Shown here piece by piece: positions 31,334-41,171 of a stretch of DNA of 56,997 bases. The notes under the pieces were generated by a model. That model worked only from the letters and a program-made list of their open reading frames with translations, ran no database searches and had not been told where the DNA came from. A program made the position numbers and the translations under genes. This DNA comes from Mesorhizobium sp. M7A.F.Ca.US.008.03.1.1 (GTDB lineage Bacteria > Pseudomonadota > Alphaproteobacteria > Rhizobiales > Rhizobiaceae). The DNA lies in the NCBI RefSeq assembly GCF_003997495.1, contig NZ_RZRU01000033.1:1-56997 (forward strand), in the 5' to 3' direction. Each line of letters starts with the position of its first letter. The stretch's first letter is position 1.

Positions 31334-32041
31334 CTAGTCTTCTTCCTCGGTGGCGACGAGCTTCCAGTTCGGATCGCGCGAGCGCGTGTCGCGGGCGAAG
31401 GTCCAGACATCCTTGACCTCGGCGACGGTTTCCGGGTCGCCATCGATGACGGCACCGGCCTTGTCGCGGGTCGCCGAAATCAGCTCGCTGATGATGCGCA
31501 GCGTGAGATGCGCCTCGCCGCCCTTCATCTCGGCCGAGACGATGTCGGCCTTGTCGATGCCGACGAAGGAGGACTGGATCTTTTCCGCCTTGGCCTCGCG
31601 CTCGCCGATAGCGGCGACAAAACCGTCATAGACCTCGCGCGACAAAAGGTTCTTCAGCGTTTTGCGATCGCCGTCGGCATAGGCCATGACGATCATCTCG
31701 TAAGCCATCTTGGCGCCGTCGACGAAACCCTTCGGCTCGAAGGAAGGATCATTGTCCTTGATGGTGCGCAGGCCCTTGTTGAGGTCGGTATCGGGCTTGG
31801 CGAAAGCGTCGATCGCGGCATAGGTGTCGGGAGCCGGCTCGCCTGGCGGGCGCTTGCGCGGCAGCGAGACGACGTTTTCGGATTTCTGGGCGGCATCCTT
31901 ATCGCCGCTGCGAGCCGCCGAATAGGGATCGAAGGGCGGTCGTTCGCTGCCGGTGCGGCGGCCCAGCACGTTGCGCAGCTGGAAAAAGATGACCACCGCC
32001 GCAATCAGGAAGAAAATCGTGCCGAAGTCGAAGAATCCCAT
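31334..32041 (-). CDS. Tim44/TimA-domain membrane protein
   Basis: A 235-residue protein: one N-terminal transmembrane helix (GFFDFGTIFFLIAAVVIFFQ), a charged Pro-rich linker, and a C-terminal Tim44-like domain (GFVDGAKMAYEMIVMAYADG; VWTFARDTRSRDPNW). Bacterial homologues (TimA) are inner-membrane proteins related to mitochondrial Tim44; some bind outer-membrane or respiratory partners. Start at ATG 32041 with GGAAG upstream rather than the TTG at 32053. First gene of the leftward operon, divergent from fxsA. Confidence 0.9.
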   Translation of the reverse strand: MGFFDFGTIFFLIAAVVIFFQLRNVLGRRTGSERPPFDPYSAARSGDKDAAQKSENVVSLPRKRPPGEPAPDTYAAIDAFAKPDTDLNKGLRTIKDNDPSFEPKGFVDGAKMAYEMIVMAYADGDRKTLKNLLSREVYDGFVAAIGEREAKAEKIQSSFVGIDKADIVSAEMKGGEAHLTLRIISELISATRDKAGAVIDGDPETVAEVKDVWTFARDTRSRDPNWKLVATEEED

Positions 32042-32258
32042 ATCTTCCGCCAATCAATCCCTGCCCTGTGGCCGGACCGTCAGGCCCAATGGCCACGGTC
32101 GCATAGCGTTCAACATTCAAAGCATATAGAACGCAAGGCGCAATCATTCAAATCAAAGGCAGGCATACCTATCTAACAGCCTCAGTGCCAGCGGCGATTG
32201 CTCGCTGGCGGCCAAAACAATCGAAACGATCATAACAATCGAAAAAGGTTGGCAAGAC

Positions 32259-32759
32259 TTGCGCATTTCGCTGCTTCCCTTCTTTCTCCTCGCGCTTCCG
32301 CTGCTGGAAATCGCCGGTTTCGTCATCGTCGGCCGCGAGGTCGGCGCGCTGGCGACGGTCGGGCTCGTGCTGGCCTCGAGCATCGCCGGCGTGCTTTTGC
32401 TCCGGTACCAGGGCTTTGGTGTCATGGCCCGCATCCGCACCGAGATGGCCGCCGGCCAGAACCCCAGCCGCCACCTTGCGCACGGCGCCATGATCGTGGT
32501 TGCGGCGATCCTTCTGATCATCCCCGGCTTCATCACCGACATCATCGGCCTGCTGCTGTTCCTGCCGCCGTTGCGCGACTTTGCCTGGAGCCGGTTCAAG
32601 GGCCGTATTGTCGTCGCCACCGATTTCTCGACCGGCGGTTTTCGCGGCCGCCAGCGCGACAGGGTCATCGACCTCGAAGACGGCGACTATTCGCGCGAGG
32701 ACGATCTGAAGCGCGGCCCGGATCACAACTCGCCATGGCGCCGCCTGAAGGACGATTAG
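32259..32759 (+). CDS. fxsA: FxsA-family membrane protein
   Basis: A 166-residue inner-membrane protein with four hydrophobic segments in the first 115 residues (LLPFFLLALPLLEIAGFVIV; LATVGLVLASSIAGVLLL; GAMIVVAAILLIIPGFITDI; GLLLFLPPLRDF) and a charged cytoplasmic tail. FxsA overproduction in E. coli relieves F-plasmid exclusion of phage T7; its native role is unclear. Start is TTG 32259, with AAGG upstream and no nearer ATG in frame. Confidence 0.9.
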   Translation: MRISLLPFFLLALPLLEIAGFVIVGREVGALATVGLVLASSIAGVLLLRYQGFGVMARIRTEMAAGQNPSRHLAHGAMIVVAAILLIIPGFITDIIGLLLFLPPLRDFAWSRFKGRIVVATDFSTGGFRGRQRDRVIDLEDGDYSREDDLKRGPDHNSPWRRLKDD

Positions 32760-32888
32760 GGCGCCGTCCCATCTACATCTGCAGCCGGGAAGCAAGGCGG
32801 CAAACCTTGTCTTGTCATCCCCGCCATGGTAGCGAACGCCCGATTTCAATTCGGTCAGCGACGCTGCCCAGGCAAGAGGACAAGGCTT

Positions 32889-33386
32889 ATGGCCAGCAAA
32901 GATGACGCGCCGGTCGGCGCAGCCAACGGAAACGGCAATGCGGCGCAGCCGTCGCTCAACGTTCTGGCGCAATATGTGAAGGACCTGTCCTTCGAAAGCC
33001 CCGGCGCGCCGAATTCGCTGCGCGGCCGCGACAAGGCGCCGGGCATCGCCATCAACGTCAACGTCAACGCCAACCCGCTCTCCGACAAGCAGTTCGACGT
33101 CAATCTGACGCTGAACGCCAAGGCGTCCTTCGACCAGGAAGTGCTGTTCAATGTCGAGCTGGTCTATGGCGGCGTGTTCGCCATCGCAGGCTTTCCGCAG
33201 GAGCACATGCTGCCGATCCTGTTCATCGAATGCCCGCGCCTTTTGTTCCCGTTCGCCCGCCAGATCATCGCCGAGGCAACCCGCAATGGCGGCTTCCCGC
33301 CGCTGATGCTCGACCCGATCGACTTCGCCCAGATGTTCCAGCAGAAGCTGGCCGAGGACGAGGCGTCCAAGGTCAAGGTGAGCTGA
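32889..33386 (+). CDS. secB: Protein-export chaperone SecB
   Basis: A 165-residue cytosolic chaperone that holds preproteins unfolded for SecA. Family segments: PSLNVLAQYVKDLSFESPGA, VNVNVNANPLSDKQFDVNL and HMLPILFIECPRLLFPFAR, then GGFPPLMLDPIDFAQMF. Start ATG 32889. It faces dnaQ convergently, with a strong terminator after its stop. Confidence 0.96.
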   Translation: MASKDDAPVGAANGNGNAAQPSLNVLAQYVKDLSFESPGAPNSLRGRDKAPGIAINVNVNANPLSDKQFDVNLTLNAKASFDQEVLFNVELVYGGVFAIAGFPQEHMLPILFIECPRLLFPFARQIIAEATRNGGFPPLMLDPIDFAQMFQQKLAEDEASKVKVS

Positions 33387-33407
33387 GGCTGCCTGCCACG
33401 AACTGTG

Positions 33408-33434
33408 AAAAGCCCGGCTCGCGCCGGGTTTTTG
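33408..33434 (+). terminator. Rho-independent terminator of secB
   Basis: The stem AAGCCCGGC/GCCGGGTTT with a TCGC loop is followed by TTTTTGTTT; it begins about 22 bases after the secB stop. Confidence 0.85.
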
Positions 33435-33450
33435 TTTCGGAGGCCGGCGG

Positions 33451-33490
33451 GACAGCACCCCCCTCTGCCCTGCAGGACAGAGGGGGGTGT
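33451..33490. repeat. Collapsed family-1 repeat
   Basis: Only the outer arms remain, fused as GACAGCACCCCCCTCTGCCC and TGCAGGACAGAGGGGGGTGT. The inner hairpins and spacer present in full copies are missing. Confidence 0.65.
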
Positions 33491-33535
33491 GAAGGATCGC
33501 TACGGAACGGGTTTCGTTGCCTGCCGGGCGCAGGT

Positions 33536-34237
33536 TCAGTTCCCGACAACCTTCAACCACAACGCCTTCTCACCCAACGTTCCGACCATGCCGGCATGCG
33601 CGGCGCGTTCGGCTTCGGTGAGGCGGGGCCGCAGGGGTGCCGGGCGCTGGCTGATGATGATCTCGATCTGGCGGACATTTTCGCCTTGCGCCGGCGCGGT
33701 GGCGCTGTCGAGGATAAGGGCGGCCTGCTTGCCGCCGATCAGCTCGATATAGACCTCGGCCAGCAATTCGGAATCGAGCAGGGCGCCGTGCTTGGTGCGC
33801 CTGGTGTTGTCGATGCCGTAGCGCCGGCAGAGCGCATCGAGCGAATTAGGACCCATCGGGTGCTTGCGGCGCGCCAGCGCCAGCGTGTCGACGACGAGAC
33901 CATTGTCGATGACGGGGTGGCCGAGCCGGCCGAATTCGACGTTGAGGAAGCCGACATCGAAAGTGGCATTGTGGGCGACCAGCTTGGCGCCGTCGGTGAA
34001 GTCCAGCCACTCCTGCGCAATCTCGGCAAAGGTCGGCTTGCCCGCGAGGTCAGTCGCGCTGATGCCGTGCACCGCCTGTGCCTCGGCGTGGATCGCGCGA
34101 CCCTGCGGGTTGATGTAATGGTGGAAGGTCCTGCCGGTCGGGAAGCGGTTGACCAGTTCGACGCCGCCCAGTTCGATCACGCGGTCGTCGCGCGAATCGA
34201 GGCCGGTGGTTTCCGTGTCGAAGATGATCTCACGCAT
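33536..34237 (-). CDS. dnaQ: DNA polymerase III subunit epsilon (3'-5' proofreading exonuclease)
   Basis: A 233-residue DEDDh exonuclease: ExoI FDTETTG (Asp7, Glu9), ExoII VAHNATFDVGF, ExoIII KHGALLDSELLA. The C-terminal part would bind the alpha subunit. It removes misincorporated bases during chromosome replication. Last gene of the leftward series ppsR-maf-aroE-coaE-dnaQ near the origin. Confidence 0.96.
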   Translation of the reverse strand: MREIIFDTETTGLDSRDDRVIELGGVELVNRFPTGRTFHHYINPQGRAIHAEAQAVHGISATDLAGKPTFAEIAQEWLDFTDGAKLVAHNATFDVGFLNVEFGRLGHPVIDNGLVVDTLALARRKHPMGPNSLDALCRRYGIDNTRRTKHGALLDSELLAEVYIELIGGKQAALILDSATAPAQGENVRQIEIIISQRPAPLRPRLTEAERAAHAGMVGTLGEKALWLKVVGN

Positions 34238-34312
34238 CGAATCAGTCGCTCCAAAGGAGCAGAATCATGAGGCCGGAACAAAATGGCAATGGGCAATGCC
34301 GACGGCCTGCCG

Positions 34313-34918
34313 TCAGGAGCCTGCCTTGCCGGACTTATCCCCGGAGAGTTCGGTGATGATGGCCTTCACCGCCGCCCGCGCGGCGTCCAGCCCCTGGCCG
34401 GTGTCGACGACGAAATCGGCCTGACGACGCTTTTCCGCATCCGGCACCTGCTTGGCGAGGATCGATGCCAGTTTTTCCTCCGTCATGCCCGGCCGCGCCA
34501 GCACGCGTTCTCGCTGGGTCTCGGCCGGGGCGGTGACGACGACGACCTTGTCGACGCGGTTGCGGCCGCCGGTTTCGAACAGCAGGGGAATGTCGAGAAC
34601 AGCGATCGATTCGCCGGCGTTACGATGCCTGGCCAGAAAGGCATCGGCGTCGGCGCGCACCAGCGGATGGATGATGGCTTCAAGCTGCTTCAGCGCGGCG
34701 GTGTCGCCGAGCACGCGCGCGCCAAGTTTTGCCCGGTCGACCACCCCGGCAATTGTGGTGCCGGGGAAGGCGGCTTCGACCAGAGGCGCCGCCTTGCCGG
34801 CATAGAGGCGATGCACCGCCTCGTCGGAATCATGGACCGGCACGCCGGCGTCAGTGAACATCTTTGCCGTCGTCGACTTGCCCATGCCGATCGAGCCGGT
34901 GAGGCCGAGCACGATCAT
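34313..34918 (-). CDS. coaE: Dephospho-CoA kinase
   Basis: A 201-residue P-loop kinase for the last step of coenzyme A synthesis. P-loop GLTGSIGMGKST starts at residue 5; other family segments are VHDSDEAVHRLYAG and VLDIPLLFETGG. ATG 34918 overlaps the aroE stop by four bases. Confidence 0.96.
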   Translation of the reverse strand: MIVLGLTGSIGMGKSTTAKMFTDAGVPVHDSDEAVHRLYAGKAAPLVEAAFPGTTIAGVVDRAKLGARVLGDTAALKQLEAIIHPLVRADADAFLARHRNAGESIAVLDIPLLFETGGRNRVDKVVVVTAPAETQRERVLARPGMTEEKLASILAKQVPDAEKRRQADFVVDTGQGLDAARAAVKAIITELSGDKSGKAGS

Positions 34919-35757
34919 GGCTTCGGCACCAGATCGGCGACGATCAGCGCCCGGAGTTCGGCCGTCACCCGCGGCCTGATGCCGAACCAGCGCTCGAAGC
35001 CGGGCACGGCCTGATGCAGCAGCATGCCGAGACCGTCGACCGTCTTCAGGCCCCTGGCGCGCGCCGCCGCAAGCAGTGGCGTCTCCAGCGGCACATAGAC
35101 GATGTCGGTGACGATGGCGTGGTCCGGCAGCCGGGCGGGATCGGCCGACAGGCCTTCATTGCCATGCATGCCAAGTGCCGTGGTGTTGACCAGCAGGCCG
35201 GCATCGCCGAGCAGTTCATCCATAGCCGCCATGCCATGCGCCGACACGCCGGCGCCGAAACGATCCCTCAATTCCTGCGCTCGGGCCAGAGTGCGGTTGA
35301 CGATGCGGATGTCGGCAGCGCCGCGCTCCTTCAGCGCATGGATGACGGCGCGCGACGCGCCGCCGGCGCCGAGCACCACCGCCGGACCCTTGCTTGCCCA
35401 GCCCGGTGCATGATCGTCGAGGTTGGCGGCAAAGCCGTGACCGTCGGTGTTGCCGCCCCACAAAATGCCGTCCTCGAACCACAGCGTGTTGACGGCGCCG
35501 ATTTCTTGCGCCGCCTTGTCGCGGCGTTCGGCCAATGCGAAGGCCGCTTCCTTGTGCGGGATGGTGACGTTGCCGCCGCGGTAATTGTTTGCCTGCAGCG
35601 TTTTCACGAACACGGCAAAGTCTTGCGGCGCGACATCGATGGCCTGGTAGCTTCCGTCGATGCCATGTTTGGCCAGCCAGTGGCCATGGATCTTCGGCGA
35701 GCGCGAATGCTTGACCGGATGGCCGGTGACGAACGCCTTCTTTGATGCCTCAGCCAT
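34915..35757 (-). CDS. aroE: Shikimate dehydrogenase
   Basis: A 280-residue NADP-dependent enzyme reducing 3-dehydroshikimate. Substrate-site segments GHPVKHSRSPKIHGHW and NVTIPHKEAAFALA (catalytic Lys in PHKE), dinucleotide loop VLGAGGASRAVIHAL, and NTTALGMHG. Start ATG 35757, eight bases inside the end of maf; the frame extends further but without homology. Confidence 0.95.
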   Translation of the reverse strand: MAEASKKAFVTGHPVKHSRSPKIHGHWLAKHGIDGSYQAIDVAPQDFAVFVKTLQANNYRGGNVTIPHKEAAFALAERRDKAAQEIGAVNTLWFEDGILWGGNTDGHGFAANLDDHAPGWASKGPAVVLGAGGASRAVIHALKERGAADIRIVNRTLARAQELRDRFGAGVSAHGMAAMDELLGDAGLLVNTTALGMHGNEGLSADPARLPDHAIVTDIVYVPLETPLLAAARARGLKTVDGLGMLLHQAVPGFERWFGIRPRVTAELRALIVADLVPKP

Positions 35758-36349
35758 CGATCGCTCCCAGCGTGCGCAGCTCGGCCAGCAGCGGCAACAA
35801 CGGCAGGCCGACAATGGTGAAATGATCGCCCTCGATCTTCTCGAACAATTGAATGCCTTCGCCTTCGATCTGGTAGGCGCCGACGCTAGACAACGCCTTG
35901 ACGCCGACGCGGGCGAGATGGCGGCCGATGAAGGCCGGGTCGAGCTTGCGCATGGTCATCGAGGCGATGCCGACATGCCGCCACAAAACCTTGCCGTCGC
36001 GAACCAGAACAGCGGCGCTGTTGAGCTGGTGGGTCCTGCCCGACAGCGCCAGCAAATGACGGCGGGCACCCTCCATGTCGGCCGGCTTGTGGAACACCTC
36101 GTCGCCGAGCGACAGCGTCTGGTCGCAGCCGAGCACCAGGACGCCCGGCCTGCGCTCGCTCACTTCTGTGGCCTTGGCCTCGGCCAGCACCAGGGCGACG
36201 TCCTCGGGCGAGACACCGCTATCCTGCAAAGGCGACTCGAGCGCGCGCTCGTCGACATCGGCCGAAACCGCCTCGACATCGACGCCGGCATTGACGAGCA
36301 TCGCCTTGCGGAACGGACTGCCGGAAGCGAGGATGAGTTTCTCGGTCAT
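35750..36349 (-). CDS. maf: Maf-family nucleotide pyrophosphatase
   Basis: A 199-residue Maf-type protein. N-terminal signature KLILASGSPFRKAMLVNAGV; central VLVLGCDQTLSLGDEVFHKP and RRHLLALSGRTHQLNSAAVL. Members hydrolyse dTTP, UTP or modified nucleotides; which one is not decided by sequence. SPFR replaces the more usual SPRR. First gene of the overlapping maf-aroE-coaE unit. Confidence 0.93.
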   Translation of the reverse strand: MTEKLILASGSPFRKAMLVNAGVDVEAVSADVDERALESPLQDSGVSPEDVALVLAEAKATEVSERRPGVLVLGCDQTLSLGDEVFHKPADMEGARRHLLALSGRTHQLNSAAVLVRDGKVLWRHVGIASMTMRKLDPAFIGRHLARVGVKALSSVGAYQIEGEGIQLFEKIEGDHFTIVGLPLLPLLAELRTLGAIDG

Positions 36350-36430
36350 GTTTTTCGCCTATTATCCGTCTAACCGTCGTTGAGGTTCTGGCCCAAAACT
36401 GAGAACCGCTGCACTCCTCGGCCGCCGCCA

Positions 36431-36492
36431 CGGCATGGATCCTAGGGTCTGCGCTACGTCGCTTCGCTCCTGCTCCGCCCTAGGATGACGAA
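36431..36492. repeat. Family-4 palindromic repeat, left copy of an inverted pair
   Basis: GGATCCTAGGGTCTGCGC, then GTCGCTTCGCTCCTGC and CCCTAGGATGACGAA. It is the inverse of the copy at 36604-36666. Confidence 0.8.
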
Positions 36493-36603
36493 GGTGTGGA
36501 GGCTTTTTGCCCAATCGCGGATGTCGGGGTTTGGCATCCATGCCGTCGAACAGCAGCTGATGGCAACTCGCGAACCTTCAAAATTGGCTGAGACAATCGT
36601 CCC

Positions 36604-36666
36604 TTCGTCATCCTAGGGCGAAGCAAGGAGCGAAGCGACGCGGCGCAGACCCTAGGATCCATGCCG
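36604..36666. repeat. Family-4 palindromic repeat, right copy of an inverted pair
   Basis: TTCGTCATCCTAGGGCG, then GGAGCGAAGCGACGCGGCG and CCCTAGGATCCATGCCG. It matches 21261-21321 in the same orientation. The pair could fold into a long stem enclosing about 110 bp. Confidence 0.8.
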
Positions 36667-36727
36667 TGACCTTCAATCTTCGCGGCGTTGAATGGTTTGG
36701 CAACGCATTACCCGACCCTTGGCCTCA

Positions 36728-37549
36728 TTATCTCGTCTTCCCGCGCAGGGCAACGATGGCCGCCGCCGTTTCCTCTATCGAGCGGCGGCTGACGTCGATC
36801 ATCGGCCAGCCATGGCGCGTACAAATCTTGCGGGCATAGGCGAGCTCTTCGCTGATCGCCGCGCGGTCGATATAGTCCGATGCCTCATACGAGCTGCTGT
36901 TGCCGAGGATGCGGTTTTGCCGGACGTGCGAGATGCGCTCGGCGGTTGCGATCAGCCCGACGATCAGCGGCTTGCTGGCGGCAACCAGGCTTTCCGGCAC
37001 CGGCACGCCTAGGACGATCGGGATGTTGGCGGTCTTGATGCCGCGGTTGGCGAGATAGATGCTGGTCGGTGTCTTCGACGTGCGAGAAATGCCGATCAGC
37101 ACGACATCGGCATCGTCCATGTTGAGCGGCAACTGACCGTCATCATGGTCCATGGTGAAATTCAGCGCGTCGATGCGACGGAAATATTCGGCGTCGAGAA
37201 CATGCTGGGCGCCGACGCGGCGGCCGGCCGGGGTGCCGAGATAGGACTGGAACACGGTCAGCACCGGCTCCAGCACCGATACACAGGGCAGGCCCATGGC
37301 CGCGCAGCGCTCGTCGATGCCGCGCGCCAGCTTCTGGTCGACGACCGTATAGAGGATGATGCCCGGCTCCTCTTCGATGTCCTCGAACACCTTCGCCACC
37401 TGCTTTTCGGTGCGGATAAGCGGATAGATATGCTCGATGGCGCGCGCGTCCTTGTACTGCGCCGAAGCCGCCCGGCCGGCGGCGAGCAGCGTTTCGCCGG
37501 TCGCGTCGGAAATCAGGTGCAGGTGGAAGAAGCTCTGGGGTTTGTTCAC
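36728..37549 (-). CDS. ppsR: Pyruvate,water dikinase regulatory protein (DUF299 kinase/phosphorylase)
   Basis: A 273-residue protein of the PpsR/PDRP family: FHLHLISDATGETLLAAGRA at the N-terminus and the P-loop-like GISRTSKTPTSIYLANRG. Such proteins use ADP to inactivate PEP synthase or PPDK by phosphorylation and phosphate to reactivate it. GTG start at 37549. It flanks the predicted origin, as a gene of this family does in many alphaproteobacteria. Confidence 0.93.
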   Translation of the reverse strand: MNKPQSFFHLHLISDATGETLLAAGRAASAQYKDARAIEHIYPLIRTEKQVAKVFEDIEEEPGIILYTVVDQKLARGIDERCAAMGLPCVSVLEPVLTVFQSYLGTPAGRRVGAQHVLDAEYFRRIDALNFTMDHDDGQLPLNMDDADVVLIGISRTSKTPTSIYLANRGIKTANIPIVLGVPVPESLVAASKPLIVGLIATAERISHVRQNRILGNSSSYEASDYIDRAAISEELAYARKICTRHGWPMIDVSRRSIEETAAAIVALRGKTR

Positions 37550-37954
37550 AGGGGGTCACCTGGGGCTGTGGGCTTCTGTGGATAAAGCGGGATGAAAAGA
37601 CGGGCCTGTCGGAGGCGACTGTATCAGATGGCAGTTTGTCCACAATTCGATGCGCTGTCAGCTTCGTCGGGCGACTGGGGACAAGTTTGGGGACGGCTTT
37701 TTTCGACTACGATCCATCCACAGGACCTGCCTTTCACCGCTGTGCCTAACACTTTGACTCGACTGATCGATTCCGAACTATCCCCAGAACCCTACATCTG
37801 GGAAAAAGAAGCACGCGACAATATGTTGGCTGGTGTTTTCCGGGGCAAAGCGGGACAGGTGACAACCACCAGAACCAACAGACTCTTAGAATCAGAAGAA
37901 TCTTAGATATAAGAATCTTTGATTATAAAAGAGGCTGGGAGAAGCGAGCGCCCG
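37550..37954. other. Predicted chromosomal replication origin (oriC)
   Basis: A gene-free 405-bp region between ppsR and hemE, the position of the chromosomal origin in Caulobacter and Sinorhizobium. DnaA-box-like 9-mers: a perfect TGTGGATAA at 37577-37585 (minus-strand TTATCCACA), TTGTCCACA at 37636-37644, TGGGGACAA at 37676-37684, CCATCCACA at 37714-37722 and CTATCCCCA at 37778-37786. An AT-rich stretch (AGAATCTTAGATATAAGAAT near 37896, then CTTTGATTATAAAAGAG) abuts hemE and could be the unwinding element. Gene direction changes here. It also contains the hemE promoter. Confidence 0.85.
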
Positions 37955-38986
37955 ATGCCCCAGAACCGGATCATGCTGGACGTCCTCAGGGGCAAGGCCC
38001 ATTTTCCGCCTCCGCTCTGGATGATGCGTCAGGCCGGGCGCTATCTGCCGGAGTATAGGGACACACGCAGGCGAGCAGGCTCGTTCCTGGACCTCTGCTA
38101 CGATCCCGACCTTGCGGTCGAAGTGACCTTGCAGCCGATCGAGCGCTTCGGCTTCGACGCCTCGATCCTGTTTTCCGATATCCTTGTCGTTCCGCATGCG
38201 CTTGGCCGTGACGTCCGCTTCGAAGAGGGCAGAGGGCCACTGCTGACGCCGATCACCGCGCCGGAGATTTTGGCTCTGGAAGGCAAGGTGTTTCACGTGA
38301 ATCTCGAACCGGTCTACGAGACGGTTCGCCGGTTGCGGGCCAAACTCCCCGAAGAGACAACCCTGATCGGCTTCTGCGGCGCGCCGTGGACGGTGGCGAC
38401 CTACATGATCGCCGGCCATGGCACACCCGACCAAGCGCCGGCGCGGCTTTTTGCCTATCGCGAGCCGGTGGCCTTTCAACGATTGCTGAAGGTGCTTGCC
38501 GAACATTCGGCCGCCTATCTCATCCGCCAGATCGAGGCGGGCGCGGATGTGGTGCAGATTTTCGATTCCTGGTCCGGCGTGCTGGACGATGAAACTTTCG
38601 ATCTGTTCTGCGTTCAACCAATGGCCGAGATCGTTGGCAGGGTGCAGGCGGTTCATCCCGATGTTCCGATCATCGGTTTTCCCAAGGGCGCCGGTTCGCG
38701 CTACCGGACCTATCGCCAGAAGACCGGCGTAACGGCGCTGGGGATCGACTGGACGGTGCCCCTGATCGCGGCGAAGGAATTGCAGCGCTCGGGTGCGGTT
38801 CAGGGCAATCTCGATCCCTTGCGGCTCGTGGCTGGCGGCAAGGCGCTGTCGGATGGCGTCGAGGCGATCCTGAGAGCGCTGGGAGACGGGCCGCTGATCT
38901 TCAACCTCGGTCACGGCATCACGCCGGAGACGCCGATCGCCCATGTCGAGGCGATGGTGAAACAGGTGCGGAGCGCGACACGCTGA
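37955..38986 (+). CDS. hemE: Uroporphyrinogen decarboxylase
   Basis: A 343-residue heme-pathway enzyme converting uroporphyrinogen III to coproporphyrinogen III. Signature segments: PPLWMMRQAGRYLPEYR near the N-terminus, GFCGAPWTVATYMIAGHG, and FNLGHGITPETPIAHVEAM at the end. Start ATG 37955 with GGGAGAAG upstream. The stop overlaps the hemJ start (TGATG). A parS-like sequence lies inside at 38289-38304. Confidence 0.96.
   Translation: MPQNRIMLDVLRGKAHFPPPLWMMRQAGRYLPEYRDTRRRAGSFLDLCYDPDLAVEVTLQPIERFGFDASILFSDILVVPHALGRDVRFEEGRGPLLTPITAPEILALEGKVFHVNLEPVYETVRRLRAKLPEETTLIGFCGAPWTVATYMIAGHGTPDQAPARLFAYREPVAFQRLLKVLAEHSAAYLIRQIEAGADVVQIFDSWSGVLDDETFDLFCVQPMAEIVGRVQAVHPDVPIIGFPKGAGSRYRTYRQKTGVTALGIDWTVPLIAAKELQRSGAVQGNLDPLRLVAGGKALSDGVEAILRALGDGPLIFNLGHGITPETPIAHVEAMVKQVRSATR
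38289..38304. promoter_or_regulatory. parS: parS-like site inside hemE
   Basis: TGTTTCACGTGAATCT matches 14 of 16 positions of TGTTTCACGTGAAACA. It is only about 0.5 kb from the predicted origin, but it is also coding sequence, so it may be fortuitous. Confidence 0.45.
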
Positions 38987-39522
38987 TGGCTCGGATGAAC
39001 AACACGAGCAGCACCGGCCAGGCGATGATGCGCATGACGATCGGCCTGGGTGTCCTGGTCGTTCTCACCGCGCTTTTGTATTTCGCGGCACCCGACAGTT
39101 TCTACCCTTGGGCCAAGGCGATCCATATCCTCGCGGTCATCTCGTGGATGGCTGGCATGCTCTATCTGCCGCGGCTGCTGGTCTATCACGCCGATGCCGA
39201 GAAGGGCTCGGTGCAGTCGGAGACCTTCAAGGTGATGGAGCGGCGCCTGCTGCGCGGCATCATCAACCCGGCGATGATCGTTACCTGGGTGTTCGGCCTG
39301 TGGCTCGCCTGGAAGGGTTTTGGTTTCCAGGGCGGCTGGCTTCACGCCAAGATCGGAGCGGTGCTTTTGCTGTCGGCCATGCATGGCTATCTGTCCGGCG
39401 CGGTGCGCAAATTCGCCGAGGACCGCAATGAAAAACCGGCCAGGCACTGGCGGATGGTCAACGAGATCCCCACATTGCTGATGATCGCAATCGTCATCCT
39501 GGTGGTGGTCAAGCCGTTCTGA
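38986..39522 (+). CDS. hemJ: Protoporphyrinogen oxidase HemJ
   Basis: A 178-residue membrane protein with four to five helices (GLGVLVVLTALLYFAAP; AIHILAVISWMAGMLYLPRL; AMIVTWVFGLWLAW; LLMIAIVILVVVKPF). His in AIHILAVISW and the conserved RRLLRGIINPAMI segment identify HemJ, which oxidises protoporphyrinogen IX. Translationally coupled to hemE, giving two steps of one pathway. Confidence 0.93.
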   Translation: MARMNNTSSTGQAMMRMTIGLGVLVVLTALLYFAAPDSFYPWAKAIHILAVISWMAGMLYLPRLLVYHADAEKGSVQSETFKVMERRLLRGIINPAMIVTWVFGLWLAWKGFGFQGGWLHAKIGAVLLLSAMHGYLSGAVRKFAEDRNEKPARHWRMVNEIPTLLMIAIVILVVVKPF

Positions 39523-39751
39523 TGCATGTTGCTCAGTAACGGCCAGGAGACAGCGACAGGTTTGATACGTTTTAAGCCTTCATAGGTCACGCAAAACGCA
39601 GCTTGCTCTTTCACCCGACCGACGATAAAAGACGGGTCTTCCTTCCCGTCATGCGCCGCCCCTCGTTGTTTTCGGCCGCGCCCGGCATTTGTCGCATCCC
39701 GCCGATATTTTCCCAAAGCCTACCCAGACTCCATCTATTCAAGGTCCGTCT

Positions 39752-41017
<1,266 letters not shown>

Positions 41018-41022
41018 AGGCT

Positions 41023-41167
41023 TACCCTCCCCTTGTGGGGAGGGTCGATCCGCGCAGCGGAGCGGGGTGGGGGTCAGCACCGAGGTTGGGGGTTTAACCC
41101 CCACCCCGTCTCACGATCTACGCTTCGCTAGGATCGCGAGCCGACCCTCCCCACAAGGGGAGGGTGA
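41023..41167. repeat. Family-3 palindromic repeat
   Basis: ACCCTCCCCTTGTGGGGAGG at the left and CCTCCCCACAAGGGGAGGGT at the right form outer hairpins; inner words GTGGGGGT/ACCCCCAC are also inverted. It separates convergent rho and the YyaL-like gene. A related element is at 53920-54088 inside a coding region. Confidence 0.85.
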
Positions 41168-41171
41168 GGCA

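Larger units (their letters stand above)
36350..36727. other. Intergenic region holding two family-4 repeats
   Basis: A 378-bp gap between ppsR and maf. It contains two inverted family-4 copies (36431-36492 and 36604-36666) around about 110 bp with no recognised element. No gene is seen. Confidence 0.7.
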
